In this document: piece by piece, positions 28,147-37,461 of the stretch
Layout: every line of letters starts with the position of its first letter
Position numbering within the stretch: the stretch's first letter is position 1
Assembly: GCA_958296035.1 (NCBI GenBank)
Contig: OY282431.1
Location: 3,084,037 to 3,148,036, forward strand
Reading direction: 5' to 3'
From: Paracoccaceae bacterium
Lineage (GTDB): Bacteria > Pseudomonadota > Alphaproteobacteria > Rhodobacterales > Rhodobacteraceae
DNA: 64,000 nucleotides
Made by a program: the position numbers and the translations under genes
The notes under the pieces: generated by a model
What the model saw: only the letters and a program-made list of their open reading frames with translations
Told to the model about the DNA's origin: nothing
The model's database searches: none

Positions 28147-29262
28147 ATGACTATCGATACGGTCCTGCTGAAGGTCGCAAGTCGATGCAACATCGACTGT
28201 AAGTATTGCTACATATACCACTCCCCGGACAAGGGTTTTCGACGACAGCCAGCGCGCATGGCGGTGGACACAATCGACAAGATAGTCGCCCGCCTTGGTG
28301 AGTACTCGAAATTCGAGGGCACAGCGCTCGCCGTGGTCCTGCATGGCGGTGAGCCCCTGCTTCTCGGCGCCCGCAGACTTGCCAGGCTATTGCAAGGACT
28401 AAGATGGACTCTCGGCCGCGAGGCGACCCTGGCTCTGCAGACCAACGGAACACTACTTGATGATGAACTGATTGAACTGTTTGCCGAGACCCGAACCCGT
28501 GTAGCAGTAAGTATAGATGGCCCCGAAACCCTTAATGACAGGTTCCGGATAGACCGTAGAGGTCGCTCGACCTACGCTCGAACTATGGCGGCTATCCATC
28601 GCCTTAGCGATCATCCCGAGAGCACCGGGTTCTTCAGCGGTGTACTGGCGGTTGTCGATCCCCGTTCGGATCCAGTAGAAGTCTACAACTTCTTCAAGGA
28701 CTTGAACGTACCGAGTGTTGATTTCCTGTATCGAGACGGAAACCATGATCGCCTTCCCTACGGGAAGCGCTCAATGGCCTCGAGCGAGTATGGGCAGTGG
28801 ATGGCTCAGCTATGGGACATTTATGTTGCTGATCCAGATCCAACTCCCATAGAGTGCCTCGACAACATGTTTCGCGGACTATTGGGCGGCAGGAGCACGA
28901 AAGAAGGAACTGGTGAGTCTTCTTTCGGCATCATCATAATCGAGACCGATGGATCAATCACCAAGAACGATACCCTGAAGAATTCCTACGACGGTGCAGA
29001 CCGGTTTATCCAGGACTGGTCGGTCCATCGAAATCCACTCTCCGAGATTTCGAAGTCTCGAGAGTATCGTCGGTATGTGGAAGATCAGCGACCCAGCCAT
29101 GCAACATGTCTGGAATGCCCATGGCTTGCCGCGTGCGGTGCAGGAATGGTTCTTCATCGTTGGTCGGAAGAAGCCGGCTATGACAACCCTTCGGTGTATT
29201 GCGGTGATCAGAAATATCTCTGCAGTCACATGACGGCTTCCCTGCAGTCGTTCATTGAATGA
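28147..29262 (+). CDS. Cyclophane-forming radical SAM/SPASM maturase (YhhB-like)
   Basis: 371 residues. The cluster motif CNIDCKYCY (C14, C18, C21) is followed by VVLHGGEPLLLGARRLARLL and LALQTNGTLLDDELIELF, as in FxsB-type peptide maturases. The C-terminal cysteine block CLECPWLAACGAGMVLHRW (about residue 321) and YCGDQKYLCSHM form a SPASM-like auxiliary cluster site. The enzyme would cross-link aromatic rings to side-chain carbons of the precursor just upstream. The start ATG is 24 nt after the precursor stop; the end overlaps the oxygenase gene as ATGA. Confidence 0.85.
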   Translation: MTIDTVLLKVASRCNIDCKYCYIYHSPDKGFRRQPARMAVDTIDKIVARLGEYSKFEGTALAVVLHGGEPLLLGARRLARLLQGLRWTLGREATLALQTNGTLLDDELIELFAETRTRVAVSIDGPETLNDRFRIDRRGRSTYARTMAAIHRLSDHPESTGFFSGVLAVVDPRSDPVEVYNFFKDLNVPSVDFLYRDGNHDRLPYGKRSMASSEYGQWMAQLWDIYVADPDPTPIECLDNMFRGLLGGRSTKEGTGESSFGIIIIETDGSITKNDTLKNSYDGADRFIQDWSVHRNPLSEISKSREYRRYVEDQRPSHATCLECPWLAACGAGMVLHRWSEEAGYDNPSVYCGDQKYLCSHMTASLQSFIE

Positions 29263-29834
29263 GCGTTGTTCCCGACTTCGGTAATTCCAGGCGTTTCCAA
29301 CAGCCATACCGACACGCCTGGATACCGCATCTATTTCCGCCATATGCCAATGACAGCGTACTTGAGTGGATGGAGCGTGAACTCCCCTGGAAACTAACCA
29401 CGACCAGCTTTTACCAGCAACTTGAGTTCAGCCTGGCCGATGTAAGCCTTCCGGGCAAGCTGGGGTTTCTTACCTCCGGAAGTACGATGAGCGAGTGCTG
29501 CCGGTGGCTGCGGGACAATCTCGGGGCACCCGAGATTGAACCGGCAAGCATTGTGGCACATTTGCTAGTGAAGGATCATGATATCGGTCTGCACAATGAC
29601 TTTCTGCCAAATGGCGAAACATACCGTCTTATTCTTCAATTGGGGCGTGATGTCACAGGCGGGAAAACAGTCCTGTTCAGGACGCGGTCGCTATCGTCTG
29701 TCTTCCGCGTCATAAATCCATTGCATGGTACAGCCTTTGCTTTCGAGATTTCGGAATGCTCCTACCATGCGGTCAGCAGGGTTCGAGGCGGGCATCGGTT
29801 CTCGATCGTTTACTCATTCCGGCCCAGCGCATGA
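29259..29834 (+). CDS. 2OG-Fe(II) oxygenase of the cyclophane RiPP cluster (YhhC-like)
   Basis: 191 residues. The iron-binding facial triad is visible as H112-N-D114 in LHNDFLPNGETYRLILQLG and H170 in ECSYHAVSRVRGG, with RFSIVYSF at the end of the fold and an arginine in VRGGHRF placed to bind 2-oxoglutarate. The likely role is hydroxylation of the cross-linked peptide. It is coupled to the maturase by ATGA at 29259 and to the next gene by ATGA at 29831. Confidence 0.8.
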   Translation: MSVVPDFGNSRRFQQPYRHAWIPHLFPPYANDSVLEWMERELPWKLTTTSFYQQLEFSLADVSLPGKLGFLTSGSTMSECCRWLRDNLGAPEIEPASIVAHLLVKDHDIGLHNDFLPNGETYRLILQLGRDVTGGKTVLFRTRSLSSVFRVINPLHGTAFAFEISECSYHAVSRVRGGHRFSIVYSFRPSA

Positions 29835-30670
29835 CGTCAGAGGAGCTGGAATCGCTGACCACACCGGTATCCTGGTCCGGTCAATGTCTTGCCAAGCTTG
29901 CCAGACAGTCGGAGCGGGAGTTTCTCGCGCCGGAAGGATTAACGCTTGACTCCTACAGTACGACCAGAATGGCGCACGGGGACCCGGACAGGCATACGAA
30001 CTGGATAATGCCAGCACCATCAGTACAGGGAATGACATTCGGCATTGAAGTCCTGCCGGCATCACTCGGATTCCTGTCGAGTAATAACGGTGCTTCGCTG
30101 GCCAAATCATCTGACATGGACGTAAAATACATCGGTGCACTTCTTGGTTCAGCGTGTGACCTGGTCATGCGCTATGCGCCGGAATTACACTACACGGTAC
30201 GTTGCCTCGTGAGAAGCGTGCACATATTGGCCAATTCTGATCAAGGTGTTGATCTCAGCCTGTCCCTGCCGAATCTGCCCTTCACAGTGTTTCTGTCCAT
30301 TCCGGGCAAAAGCGAACGAGCAATTGTTCCGCGCCTGGCGGAAGCTCTGGTTCATGAATCTCTCCACTTGCAACTTTCCCTGGTCGAGAGGTTTTCTCCC
30401 ATGTTTTTTGCTCATGCTGAGCCGGAGTATACCTACTCTCCCTGGCGTGACGAATATCGACCAGTGTACGGTATCATTCACGGAATGTTTGTATTTCGCG
30501 GAGTGGAAATACTCTGGCACCGAGCATCCATTGAGGCAGGCGGAGACGTTCTCGAATTCGCACGGGATAGGGTTGATGAAATCCGGCAGCAGCGCGCACT
30601 TGTGAAAGCCAGGGAATTTTCTTCCTTGACTCCTATGGGCCGCAGCATCTTCTTCCGGCTGGCAACTTGA
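29831..30670 (+). CDS. HExxH-motif protein of the RiPP cluster, possible peptide hydroxylase
   Basis: 279 residues from the ATG at 29831; the longer frame from 29756 lies inside the oxygenase gene. The motif H175-E-S-L-H179 in LAEALVHESLHLQL, with E and Y residues in AEPEYTYSPWRDEYRPVYGIIHG, fits the HEXXH proteins found in RiPP clusters, some of which act as 2OG-dependent hydroxylases rather than proteases. It is the last gene of the cluster. Whether it modifies or cleaves the peptide cannot be told from sequence alone. Confidence 0.72.
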   Translation: MTSEELESLTTPVSWSGQCLAKLARQSEREFLAPEGLTLDSYSTTRMAHGDPDRHTNWIMPAPSVQGMTFGIEVLPASLGFLSSNNGASLAKSSDMDVKYIGALLGSACDLVMRYAPELHYTVRCLVRSVHILANSDQGVDLSLSLPNLPFTVFLSIPGKSERAIVPRLAEALVHESLHLQLSLVERFSPMFFAHAEPEYTYSPWRDEYRPVYGIIHGMFVFRGVEILWHRASIEAGGDVLEFARDRVDEIRQQRALVKAREFSSLTPMGRSIFFRLAT

Positions 30671-31070
30671 CAAACCGCTCTTGTCCGCGTCGCTCCAGGC
30701 TCAAGATGCCGCGAACCGGACACTGCGGGCGTCGAGGCAAATGGCTTTCGACGTCGGCGCTGCATGCTGCTTCCAGGTTCCAGTTCGTCGAACGGTACGA
30801 GCTATGGCTGGCAGGGGACTGGAAATCTTCTGATAGGGTACACCTTCAATTCGGGCTCCGATGTCCACAAAGCGGGGAATGACTGGTCGCGGGCATGTGT
30901 GCCGGAGAAGCAAGAGCCTCAAGTCAACGAAGGATAAGCCCTTCTCCCCAATTTGTGGTTGAGGCACCTGCCAAACGGCAGGAATGGAATTGTGCAGCGC
31001 GTAGATTGCTTCGCCCTTTACAAAGGGCACACATTGCGGGAAGCAGAGCAGAAACAATTTCGGAGGACTA
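30671..31070. other. Intergenic stretch before the RADAR genes
   Basis: No gene seen. GGAGGA at 31062-31067 is the ribosome binding site of the next gene. No clear terminator for the RiPP cluster. Confidence 0.45.
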
Positions 31071-33215
31071 ATGGAAAAAATGCGCGACGACTATAGCGAT
31101 AGGTTGCCGTCCTACGCTACTGGTCCTCTACCGTTTGAGGCCCTTTCGCCGAATGAAAGGAACATGCTCAAAGGCATCAATAGCCTTTTGGAGAAAATCC
31201 TGAAACTTCCTAGTTCAGCTAGCGGCAATCGCGCAAGTTCCGAGAATTCCATTTGGGCAAATCCGAAGCGTCGGAAGAACAACGTAATCCTGATAAATGG
31301 AGCCCGAGGTACCGGTAAAACGTCACTTCTCATGACGTTTCTGAAGGGATTGAACTGTCCCGAGACAGGCAAGTGTAGAAACAGAGGTGCCGATTGCGAT
31401 TGCAAAGAACTTGGTTTCCAGGACACTCAAAGAGAAGTTCGGGCACTGCCGCCTATTGATTTCGACCCGTACCCGCCCAAACTTCCTGTCTATAACTGGA
31501 TCATTCAAGCATTCTATCCTCTTGTTCGCATGCTCGACGAGGAAAAAACAAAACTTTTTCAAAACAACTCGACCTGGGGCAGCGAAGAACCCCAAACGCT
31601 AATGGAAAAATTCCGCAAGGTTGACAATTCAGCAGCTGTTGGCTGGAATACTGGTCTGCTGAAGAATGCATTGGGAAAGGATGTAGACGAGTATCTCTTG
31701 TGGCAAGAAGAACAGCAGCGGTATTGGCAAAAGCTTGCAAAGGAGTGGCAAGACTTTCTGGGCGCACTCATGGAGGGGTTGGAGTGTCACGGAGGCGGCC
31801 AGGGATTGCCATGTCCAAGGCTGATAATTCTGCCGATAGACGATCTTGACCTGCAGGTTGAAAGAGTAGGGGAATTATTGCGTGCATTGCGTCTATTGCG
31901 TCATGACCGCCTTGTTTACCTATTGACCGGCGATACCGAAAACACAGATCTTGCACTGACGACCTCTTACCAGCGGGACTTTGCCCGCGGAGTCAGTGCC
32001 TTGAGTGAGGATTCTCTGGACAAGATTGCTGAATATTCGGCGAAACTTGGATTATCTCTTAGGGAAAAGACTATCCCGCACGCTCAAACATTCCTTTTGC
32101 ACAAACTGACAGTAAAGCAGGCGATGGAATGGTGCCCAATCGATCACTTCGCAAGTGGGACTAACAATCACGCAGACAGGAGCAGAACACTTGCGGCATT
32201 ATTGAACAAACTTTGGAACGGATCGGGAGACAACAAGCGCGAGTTAGGCAGTTTTTTGAATAGCAGGCCTCCTGAACTTGATGAAGAACCGGCTTTGTCT
32301 TTCCGAGATCTCCAGAATTTCTATGACAAGTGGGCCCATGCCAGTTCAGGTAAACCCCTGCAAGGGATCAGTGAGTTTTGCAAGATCGCGATTGAGGACC
32401 CCAGCGAGGAAAGACTCTTTGTCTCGGCTCCGTCAACAGATAGTCGAATCTACATTACCGGTGAACCCGGGATTGTTGTGATTTGCCCTTTCGCAGATAT
32501 TCAGTTCACGGATATACCAGGGATCACAATCAAACATGCGATTGGACAGATGTACTTTCAAGTAGGTCAAAATTGGACCCGACCGAGTTTTCGAGAGCGT
32601 AATCAAGCATCTCCAAATCATTTGCGGGCACTCGACCTGGCAGAATGGGACGCGAACACCTTTAGAATTGACCCTCAAATAGGACTTGCGCAACGGTCAT
32701 TGGGGTTTGTATGGACAGAGGATGCTATCCGGAATGTAATCATCCCGTGGCCAATGCCAAACCTCCCTAGAGGTCCTTCCAAGTGGGTCAAGAGATTCCG
32801 CCAATGGAAGTCCGCACTGAAGATTCATGAGAATGGAGAGAATTCTTCCAGCGCGGAAGGACTCTTGATGGCCTGGTGCGATTTTGTGGTCGCGAATGAC
32901 AAGAAAAATGAAGAGAAGAAAAAGGTAGCTGCAATGCTGAGCCCCGGAGAATGTTGTCATGAGTCGCTCAAAGATCATGTCAAGAGGTTGAGGGGAAGTA
33001 GATCGGGGCGATTGGTAGCTGATTTACTGAGCCGCGAAGATTTCGGTTTGTCTCCCGAAATTCGAAAAATTCTTGAGCGCGATAATCCAAGCGAACTTGT
33101 TGACAGTAGTATAGCAAACCTTTCCAGAAAGGCTTCGGGAGATCTCGATCGAATGGATTACATATCTATAGCGTTCGATGCTGCATTCGGAGAACCGGCC
33201 CCCCCGAACACGTAA
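31071..33215 (+). CDS. rdrA: RADAR system ATPase RdrA
   Basis: 714 residues with a strong ribosome binding site. P-loop LINGARGTGKTSLLMTF is at about residue 75-90 and Walker B LIILPIDDLDLQ at about 250, followed by LLRALRLLRHDRLVYLLTGDTE, as in KAP-like STAND ATPases. A cysteine-rich insert (CPETGKCRNRGADCDCKELG) follows the P-loop and may bind metal. The identification rests on the ATPase type and on the adenosine-deaminase-like gene 64 nt downstream. In RADAR, RdrA assembles with RdrB, which deaminates adenine nucleotides or RNA on infection. It is somewhat shorter than the E. coli protein, as recalled. Confidence 0.8.
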   Translation: MEKMRDDYSDRLPSYATGPLPFEALSPNERNMLKGINSLLEKILKLPSSASGNRASSENSIWANPKRRKNNVILINGARGTGKTSLLMTFLKGLNCPETGKCRNRGADCDCKELGFQDTQREVRALPPIDFDPYPPKLPVYNWIIQAFYPLVRMLDEEKTKLFQNNSTWGSEEPQTLMEKFRKVDNSAAVGWNTGLLKNALGKDVDEYLLWQEEQQRYWQKLAKEWQDFLGALMEGLECHGGGQGLPCPRLIILPIDDLDLQVERVGELLRALRLLRHDRLVYLLTGDTENTDLALTTSYQRDFARGVSALSEDSLDKIAEYSAKLGLSLREKTIPHAQTFLLHKLTVKQAMEWCPIDHFASGTNNHADRSRTLAALLNKLWNGSGDNKRELGSFLNSRPPELDEEPALSFRDLQNFYDKWAHASSGKPLQGISEFCKIAIEDPSEERLFVSAPSTDSRIYITGEPGIVVICPFADIQFTDIPGITIKHAIGQMYFQVGQNWTRPSFRERNQASPNHLRALDLAEWDANTFRIDPQIGLAQRSLGFVWTEDAIRNVIIPWPMPNLPRGPSKWVKRFRQWKSALKIHENGENSSSAEGLLMAWCDFVVANDKKNEEKKKVAAMLSPGECCHESLKDHVKRLRGSRSGRLVADLLSREDFGLSPEIRKILERDNPSELVDSSIANLSRKASGDLDRMDYISIAFDAAFGEPAPPNT

Positions 33216-33279
33216 CAAAAAGGGAATGCAAAGAAGGTGCCAAGAATGGCAATGAAAGCAAGGCAGCAGAAAGGAACTC

Positions 33280-35595
33280 GTGCAACGTATTGGACTCGCA
33301 AGAGCCGAGGCTCTGGCCTCCCCATTCGCCAGTATTGATTCCCTTCGTGCATGTTGTACGACCCCGTCCAGGTGCACCTCGAAACCTCACCTTGCACAAA
33401 GATTCATCAAGCTGGCAATTCGGGACGACGCCGGGCTGAGGCTTCGCAGGGTTGTAGAACCGGAGGAATTTGTTGAAACTTTCCTGCGCAGGCACTCCCG
33501 AGCCTTGTTTGAAGCAGACGGTGAATCCGTATCGCTGAAACCCGATCACCTTCAGCCCGGAGCGGAAATACTCTGCTGGAGGTGGTTGAGCCTCGCATTA
33601 CCAGCCGAGCTATTGTTGGCTGCGGCCGGCCTGGGGAATGCGAGCAAGGTGCGGGTATTGGACCGCAGCATTCGCGTTCTGGAACCGACGGCACATCTCC
33701 ACTTTCACGCCACGGCAGCAATTCCATTTACAGAGATTTGGGAGAACTTCGGAAGGTCAGCAGACTTTCGTAGGATTAAGGAAGCACCACGAGGATTTAC
33801 CGATCACCTGGAGTGGATCCATTGGCTATGTCGAACGTTTGTTGCTCAACGCGTGCTTAGGGTGTGGATGAATTGCGGAATCGCAGCAGTCGATGAGCTG
33901 TGTATTCGATGGCCGGAAATTCGAGCCGCTCTGCGTGACCTGATGCGTGGTAGCATAGCCACCCAAACAAATCTCATGCTCTCTTATCTCGTACGCTTCC
34001 TGCGGGTTCCAGATAGAATGCTTGGCGTAGGTTTTGGGGAGCACCAAGCACGCAAGGGCCGGCACAGTCCGAGTTTCCAGGCTGGATGTTCGTTCGATCG
34101 CAATTGCATGAAGTTCTTGCTTTGTGGAAACTCGGCATTGGCATCCGACAGTGACCTAATCAGGTTCCGAAAACTCTGGGTGCAAGTAACGCGTATCAAG
34201 ATCATGCTTTATCGACACCTTGTGCACGACCCCGCTCAGTCCGGTCTGGACGCATTTGACAAGCGGTTCAAAAGGCTGAACCTTTATTTGGGATCAGACA
34301 TTTCTATAGAAAGGGAAGTGCAGGCAGCGAAGGAATCCGAATCTGAACTTATGATTGAAACCCTGGAACTTCGCAAGGCACCCGGCGAAGTGTCCAAATT
34401 GCGTAAGATGCATGAGCAGTCGCCCAAACCAGGGGTGGACCGATCACGAATCCAAGGGAAACGGAATCCAGCTGCAAATGGGAAGCGCCGGGATCGTCCA
34501 GAAATGACGTGGACCCTGCATTTCATCCGCGACAAATACGGCAAACATGGACTGAAGGCTCAAATTCGAGGTTGTGTAGCGAACGCACGCAAGCTTGCAG
34601 CTGTGTTCCGGCAACGCCCTGAATGGCTGGAATCGATCAGGGGACTGGATGTTGCGGGGCGTGAACTGGCTGGTCCCCTCTGGGTTGTCGCGCAGCCCTT
34701 GGAAATTGTACGCAAGGCATCACAACAGGCCTGCGAAACGCATAGCGGGATCCGTCCGCTCAGGATCACTGTACATGTCGGCGAGGATTTTCGTCACCTG
34801 CTTTCCGGGCTCAGGACGATTCATGAACCGTACTGGTGGAAACTCATGAGGCGGGGAGACCGTATCGGACATGCATTAGCATTGAGTTGGGAACCGGGCG
34901 ACTGGTGCGAAGACAATCCGGAAATCCTGCAACCTCGCCACGAACGAATGCTGGACCTTGCATGGATGCTTGATTTCGTTCGCGAGCGGCGCATGTCGGA
35001 TATTGACGGTGCGCAAATTGAACGTGCCAAGAGCGAACTTCAGGATCATCTTGATAGTTGGTGCGGCAACGGGGACTACGGTTTTCGGGAATTCATTGCC
35101 GTTGCCCGGAAACTCGGCTGTCCGCGGTTATGGACCACAATTGACAGCCTGCACTGGGAGAGCACCAAGTTCGAAGGAAAGTATTGGAGGCTACTTTGGG
35201 AATTTTTTCGAAGATGGGACATGAACGACGACATTATCGAAGTGCCAACAAGTCACGACAAGGAACTGCTTGAGGCGTTGCGCGACGAACTTGCCAAACT
35301 GCTCGCCGCGTGGCGGACTCCAATCGAGATCAATCCCAGTTCAAATCTGCTGATTGGGCATTTGCCCTATCCGCTTGCTCAACCCATGTTTCATCTTGAT
35401 CCGTTCGACCGCAATGAGCAGCGGGGACTTGCACTGACCTTGAGTGCTGACGACCCCACCTGCTTTTCCACATCCCTGGGAGACGAGTTTGCCTACGCAT
35501 GGGCCGGAATGGTCGTTGGCAAGGGTGAGTCCCCGTCCTATGCCCATGAATGGCTGGTTCGGGCAGCACGTACTGCCCGACGGGCTGCGTTCTAG
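33280..35595 (+). CDS. rdrB: RADAR adenosine-deaminase-like protein RdrB
   Basis: 771 residues from the GTG at 33280, preceded by AAAGGA; the frame is closed upstream at 33253. The metal-binding first motif is AHLHFHATAA at about residue 140. The second, VHVGEDFRHLLSGLR at about 498, is the HxGE of adenosine deaminases. GDRIGHALAL at about 526 is the DRIGHG-like block, and EINPSSNLLIGHL near 688 matches the SNxxL block. All these are in the order of the divergent RADAR deaminases. The first 60 residues are weakly conserved in appearance. It follows rdrA in the same direction. Confidence 0.85.
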   Translation: MQRIGLARAEALASPFASIDSLRACCTTPSRCTSKPHLAQRFIKLAIRDDAGLRLRRVVEPEEFVETFLRRHSRALFEADGESVSLKPDHLQPGAEILCWRWLSLALPAELLLAAAGLGNASKVRVLDRSIRVLEPTAHLHFHATAAIPFTEIWENFGRSADFRRIKEAPRGFTDHLEWIHWLCRTFVAQRVLRVWMNCGIAAVDELCIRWPEIRAALRDLMRGSIATQTNLMLSYLVRFLRVPDRMLGVGFGEHQARKGRHSPSFQAGCSFDRNCMKFLLCGNSALASDSDLIRFRKLWVQVTRIKIMLYRHLVHDPAQSGLDAFDKRFKRLNLYLGSDISIEREVQAAKESESELMIETLELRKAPGEVSKLRKMHEQSPKPGVDRSRIQGKRNPAANGKRRDRPEMTWTLHFIRDKYGKHGLKAQIRGCVANARKLAAVFRQRPEWLESIRGLDVAGRELAGPLWVVAQPLEIVRKASQQACETHSGIRPLRITVHVGEDFRHLLSGLRTIHEPYWWKLMRRGDRIGHALALSWEPGDWCEDNPEILQPRHERMLDLAWMLDFVRERRMSDIDGAQIERAKSELQDHLDSWCGNGDYGFREFIAVARKLGCPRLWTTIDSLHWESTKFEGKYWRLLWEFFRRWDMNDDIIEVPTSHDKELLEALRDELAKLLAAWRTPIEINPSSNLLIGHLPYPLAQPMFHLDPFDRNEQRGLALTLSADDPTCFSTSLGDEFAYAWAGMVVGKGESPSYAHEWLVRAARTARRAAF

Positions 35596-36147
35596 CGCAA
35601 TTGTATAGAGTTCAGGCCTGGATTGGCATTACATCTCAAGGCGGGTTTCCTTGCCGTCGGTAACAACCCTCAGAACAGGCCCAATTCACTTTTTCCAACG
35701 CTTTAGTGCAGGATTGTGCAGACCGAATCCGGGATACCATTTGGCCTCGATTCCCATGACGGTTCGATGCTTAACGCATTGTCTGTCATGAAAGTCGCAT
35801 ATTCAGGATACGGTATAGAAGACAATTTCATTTTGGTTGCTATTCGCTGACTATATCCCCGGTCAATTCGAATATGCTATCCGGCTAAATCGGCCCGCCG
35901 GTGCTAAATTGCACATTATTTCATCCCGGTAGTAGGGAATCGTGGCGAATTATGCTGAGCCCGAATTAGCGAGAATCTGATATAAAACGCCAGGAAACAG
36001 GTGCCCGAGGGGCCGGAACTGTCCGCTTTTCGAGGGTGTTCGCTTGCCACCCGCTGCGGTCGGCTGTGACGCCTGATCCTTGCTTATATTTGCAACAACA
36101 CGGGAGGCCTGCGCGGTGTATGCTCACCAGCCGGGCCAGTGGCCGCC
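35596..36147. other. Stretch after RADAR, no gene
   Basis: AT-rich at 35780-35990, with several short runs such as TATCCGGCTAAATCGG but no ORF of note. No RdrD-like or other accessory RADAR gene is present here. Confidence 0.4.
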
Positions 36148-36594
36148 ATGCAGATCATCTGCAATACAGACCTTGGCGGCGACGCGTATTTCAGGCAGAA
36201 GGCGTGGGAAAAGGCAAGTCTCGACACGTGTCCGGCGCATCCCGAAGGCGGCTGCGGCCTGGCCAGGCATGGCTACTACAAGCGCCACTACAGGTACGAA
36301 GGCAGGAACGTCGTCGTCCTCATTCCCCGTTGGTACTGCAGGCAGGCGCGTCGCACCTGGTCCTCGTTGCCAGTCTACTTTGCGGCCCGCATGACCGGGA
36401 CGCTGGATGAGAGAGAAGCGGTTGCCGTGGCGGTCGAGACCGAGGGCAACATGACGCAGGTGGGCAGGATGGCCCGCCGGGATGTGTCGAGGACGGGTAA
36501 TAGGGGCAACTTACAGGGTAACCGAATTGAATTGACTTTGAGATGTCACGCTATTCGCAATACCGTACTGGCCCGGTGGGTATACGCAGTCAGC
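36148..36594 (+). pseudogene. Zinc-finger transposase-associated protein fragment, cut by IS66
   Basis: The frame from 36148 begins MQIICNTDLGGDAYF and carries CPAHPEGGCGLARHGYYKRHYRYEG, then PRWYCRQARRTWSSLP, a pattern of paired cysteines before a helix-turn-helix that is common in short transposon-associated proteins. The sequence runs into the IS66 left end at 36595 and continues out of frame with it. The family is uncertain. Confidence 0.4.
36587..36594 (+). repeat. 8-bp target-site duplication, left copy
   Basis: CAGTCAGC immediately before the left inverted repeat; identical to 39404-39411. Eight bases is the usual duplication length for IS66. Confidence 0.9.
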
Positions 36595-36617
36595 GTAAGC
36601 GGGCAAACTGGTACGTC
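36595..36617 (+). repeat. IS66 left terminal inverted repeat
   Basis: 23 bp, perfect reverse complement of 39381-39403, starting with the GTAAGC typical of IS66 ends. Confidence 0.92.
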
Positions 36618-36685
36618 CCGATTAGCTGTTGACGATCAGCATCTGTTCTCCGATCATCTGAATTCGGTCAATCCCGTGACAACAG

Positions 36686-37012
36686 ATGGAGACAAGGCCC
36701 ATGGAGAACGGCATTTCACAATCACCACCCACCCCACAGCGCGCTCCTGTGCGGAGCCGTGATCAGTGGCGGGACATCTATGACACCTGGCAATCATCGG
36801 CGCTGACACGCCGGGACTTTTGCGACACACAGGGTCTCCGCTACAGCACGTTCCGGAGATGGTGCCAGCGCTTCCGCAAAGACACCGGCAGCCACACGGC
36901 CGCCGCCCCGGTCACGCCGCCCTTTGTCAATCTCGGACCAGCTGCACAGCCGCACTGGGAGATCGAGCTCACGCTCGGGCCCGATGTTGTCTTGCGGATG
37001 CGCCGGTCATGA
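36686..37012 (+). CDS. tnpA: IS66 accessory protein TnpA
   Basis: 108 residues (or 103 from the ATG at 36701). RDQWRDIYDTWQSSALTRRDFCDTQGLRYSTFRRWCQRF is a helix-turn-helix block of IS66 TnpA-type proteins (SxxxFCxxxGxxxxTFxxW). The stop overlaps the tnpB start as ATGA. TnpA is thought to assist TnpC in transposition. Confidence 0.8.
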   Translation: METRPMENGISQSPPTPQRAPVRSRDQWRDIYDTWQSSALTRRDFCDTQGLRYSTFRRWCQRFRKDTGSHTAAAPVTPPFVNLGPAAQPHWEIELTLGPDVVLRMRRS

Positions 37013-37362
37013 TCGGGTCCGGCTTTCCCGGCCGGGGCCGCATCTGGCTGGCCACCGAACCCGCCGACATGCGCCTGTCCTATGACGGGCTTTCGGCCTT
37101 GGTGCGCAACCGCCTCGGCCGCAACCCGATCTCGGGGGACTGGTATGTCTTCCTCAATCGACGCCGCACCATGCTCAAGGTCATCGCCTTCGACCGGGGC
37201 GGCTACTGGATCTGGTCCAAGCGCCTGGAGAGCGGCCTCTTTACCCGGCTCATCTCCAGCAATCCGGCCGAGCCGGCCTCGGCCACCGGGCTCATGGCGC
37301 TGGTCGACGGCATCGACATCATCAAGTCAAGACAACGCAAACGGTACGCCCGGGCCGCCTGA
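37009..37362 (+). CDS. tnpB: IS66 accessory protein TnpB (Orf2)
   Basis: 117 residues. RIWLATEPADMRLSYDGLSALV, then NPISGDWYVFLNRRRTMLKVIAFDRGGYWIWSKRLESGLF is the IS66 Orf2 (TnpB) signature with near full length. Start ATG at 37009 overlaps the tnpA stop. Confidence 0.9.
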   Translation: MIGSGFPGRGRIWLATEPADMRLSYDGLSALVRNRLGRNPISGDWYVFLNRRRTMLKVIAFDRGGYWIWSKRLESGLFTRLISSNPAEPASATGLMALVDGIDIIKSRQRKRYARAA

Positions 37363-37461
37363 CGGCGCCGGGCCGGCCGGCCTCGCCTCAGGCCAGGTCA
37401 GGGATGTGTCGTGTGGTCAGGATTGTCGCCATGACCGCTTGAGAGGTGACATCGGAATGGG

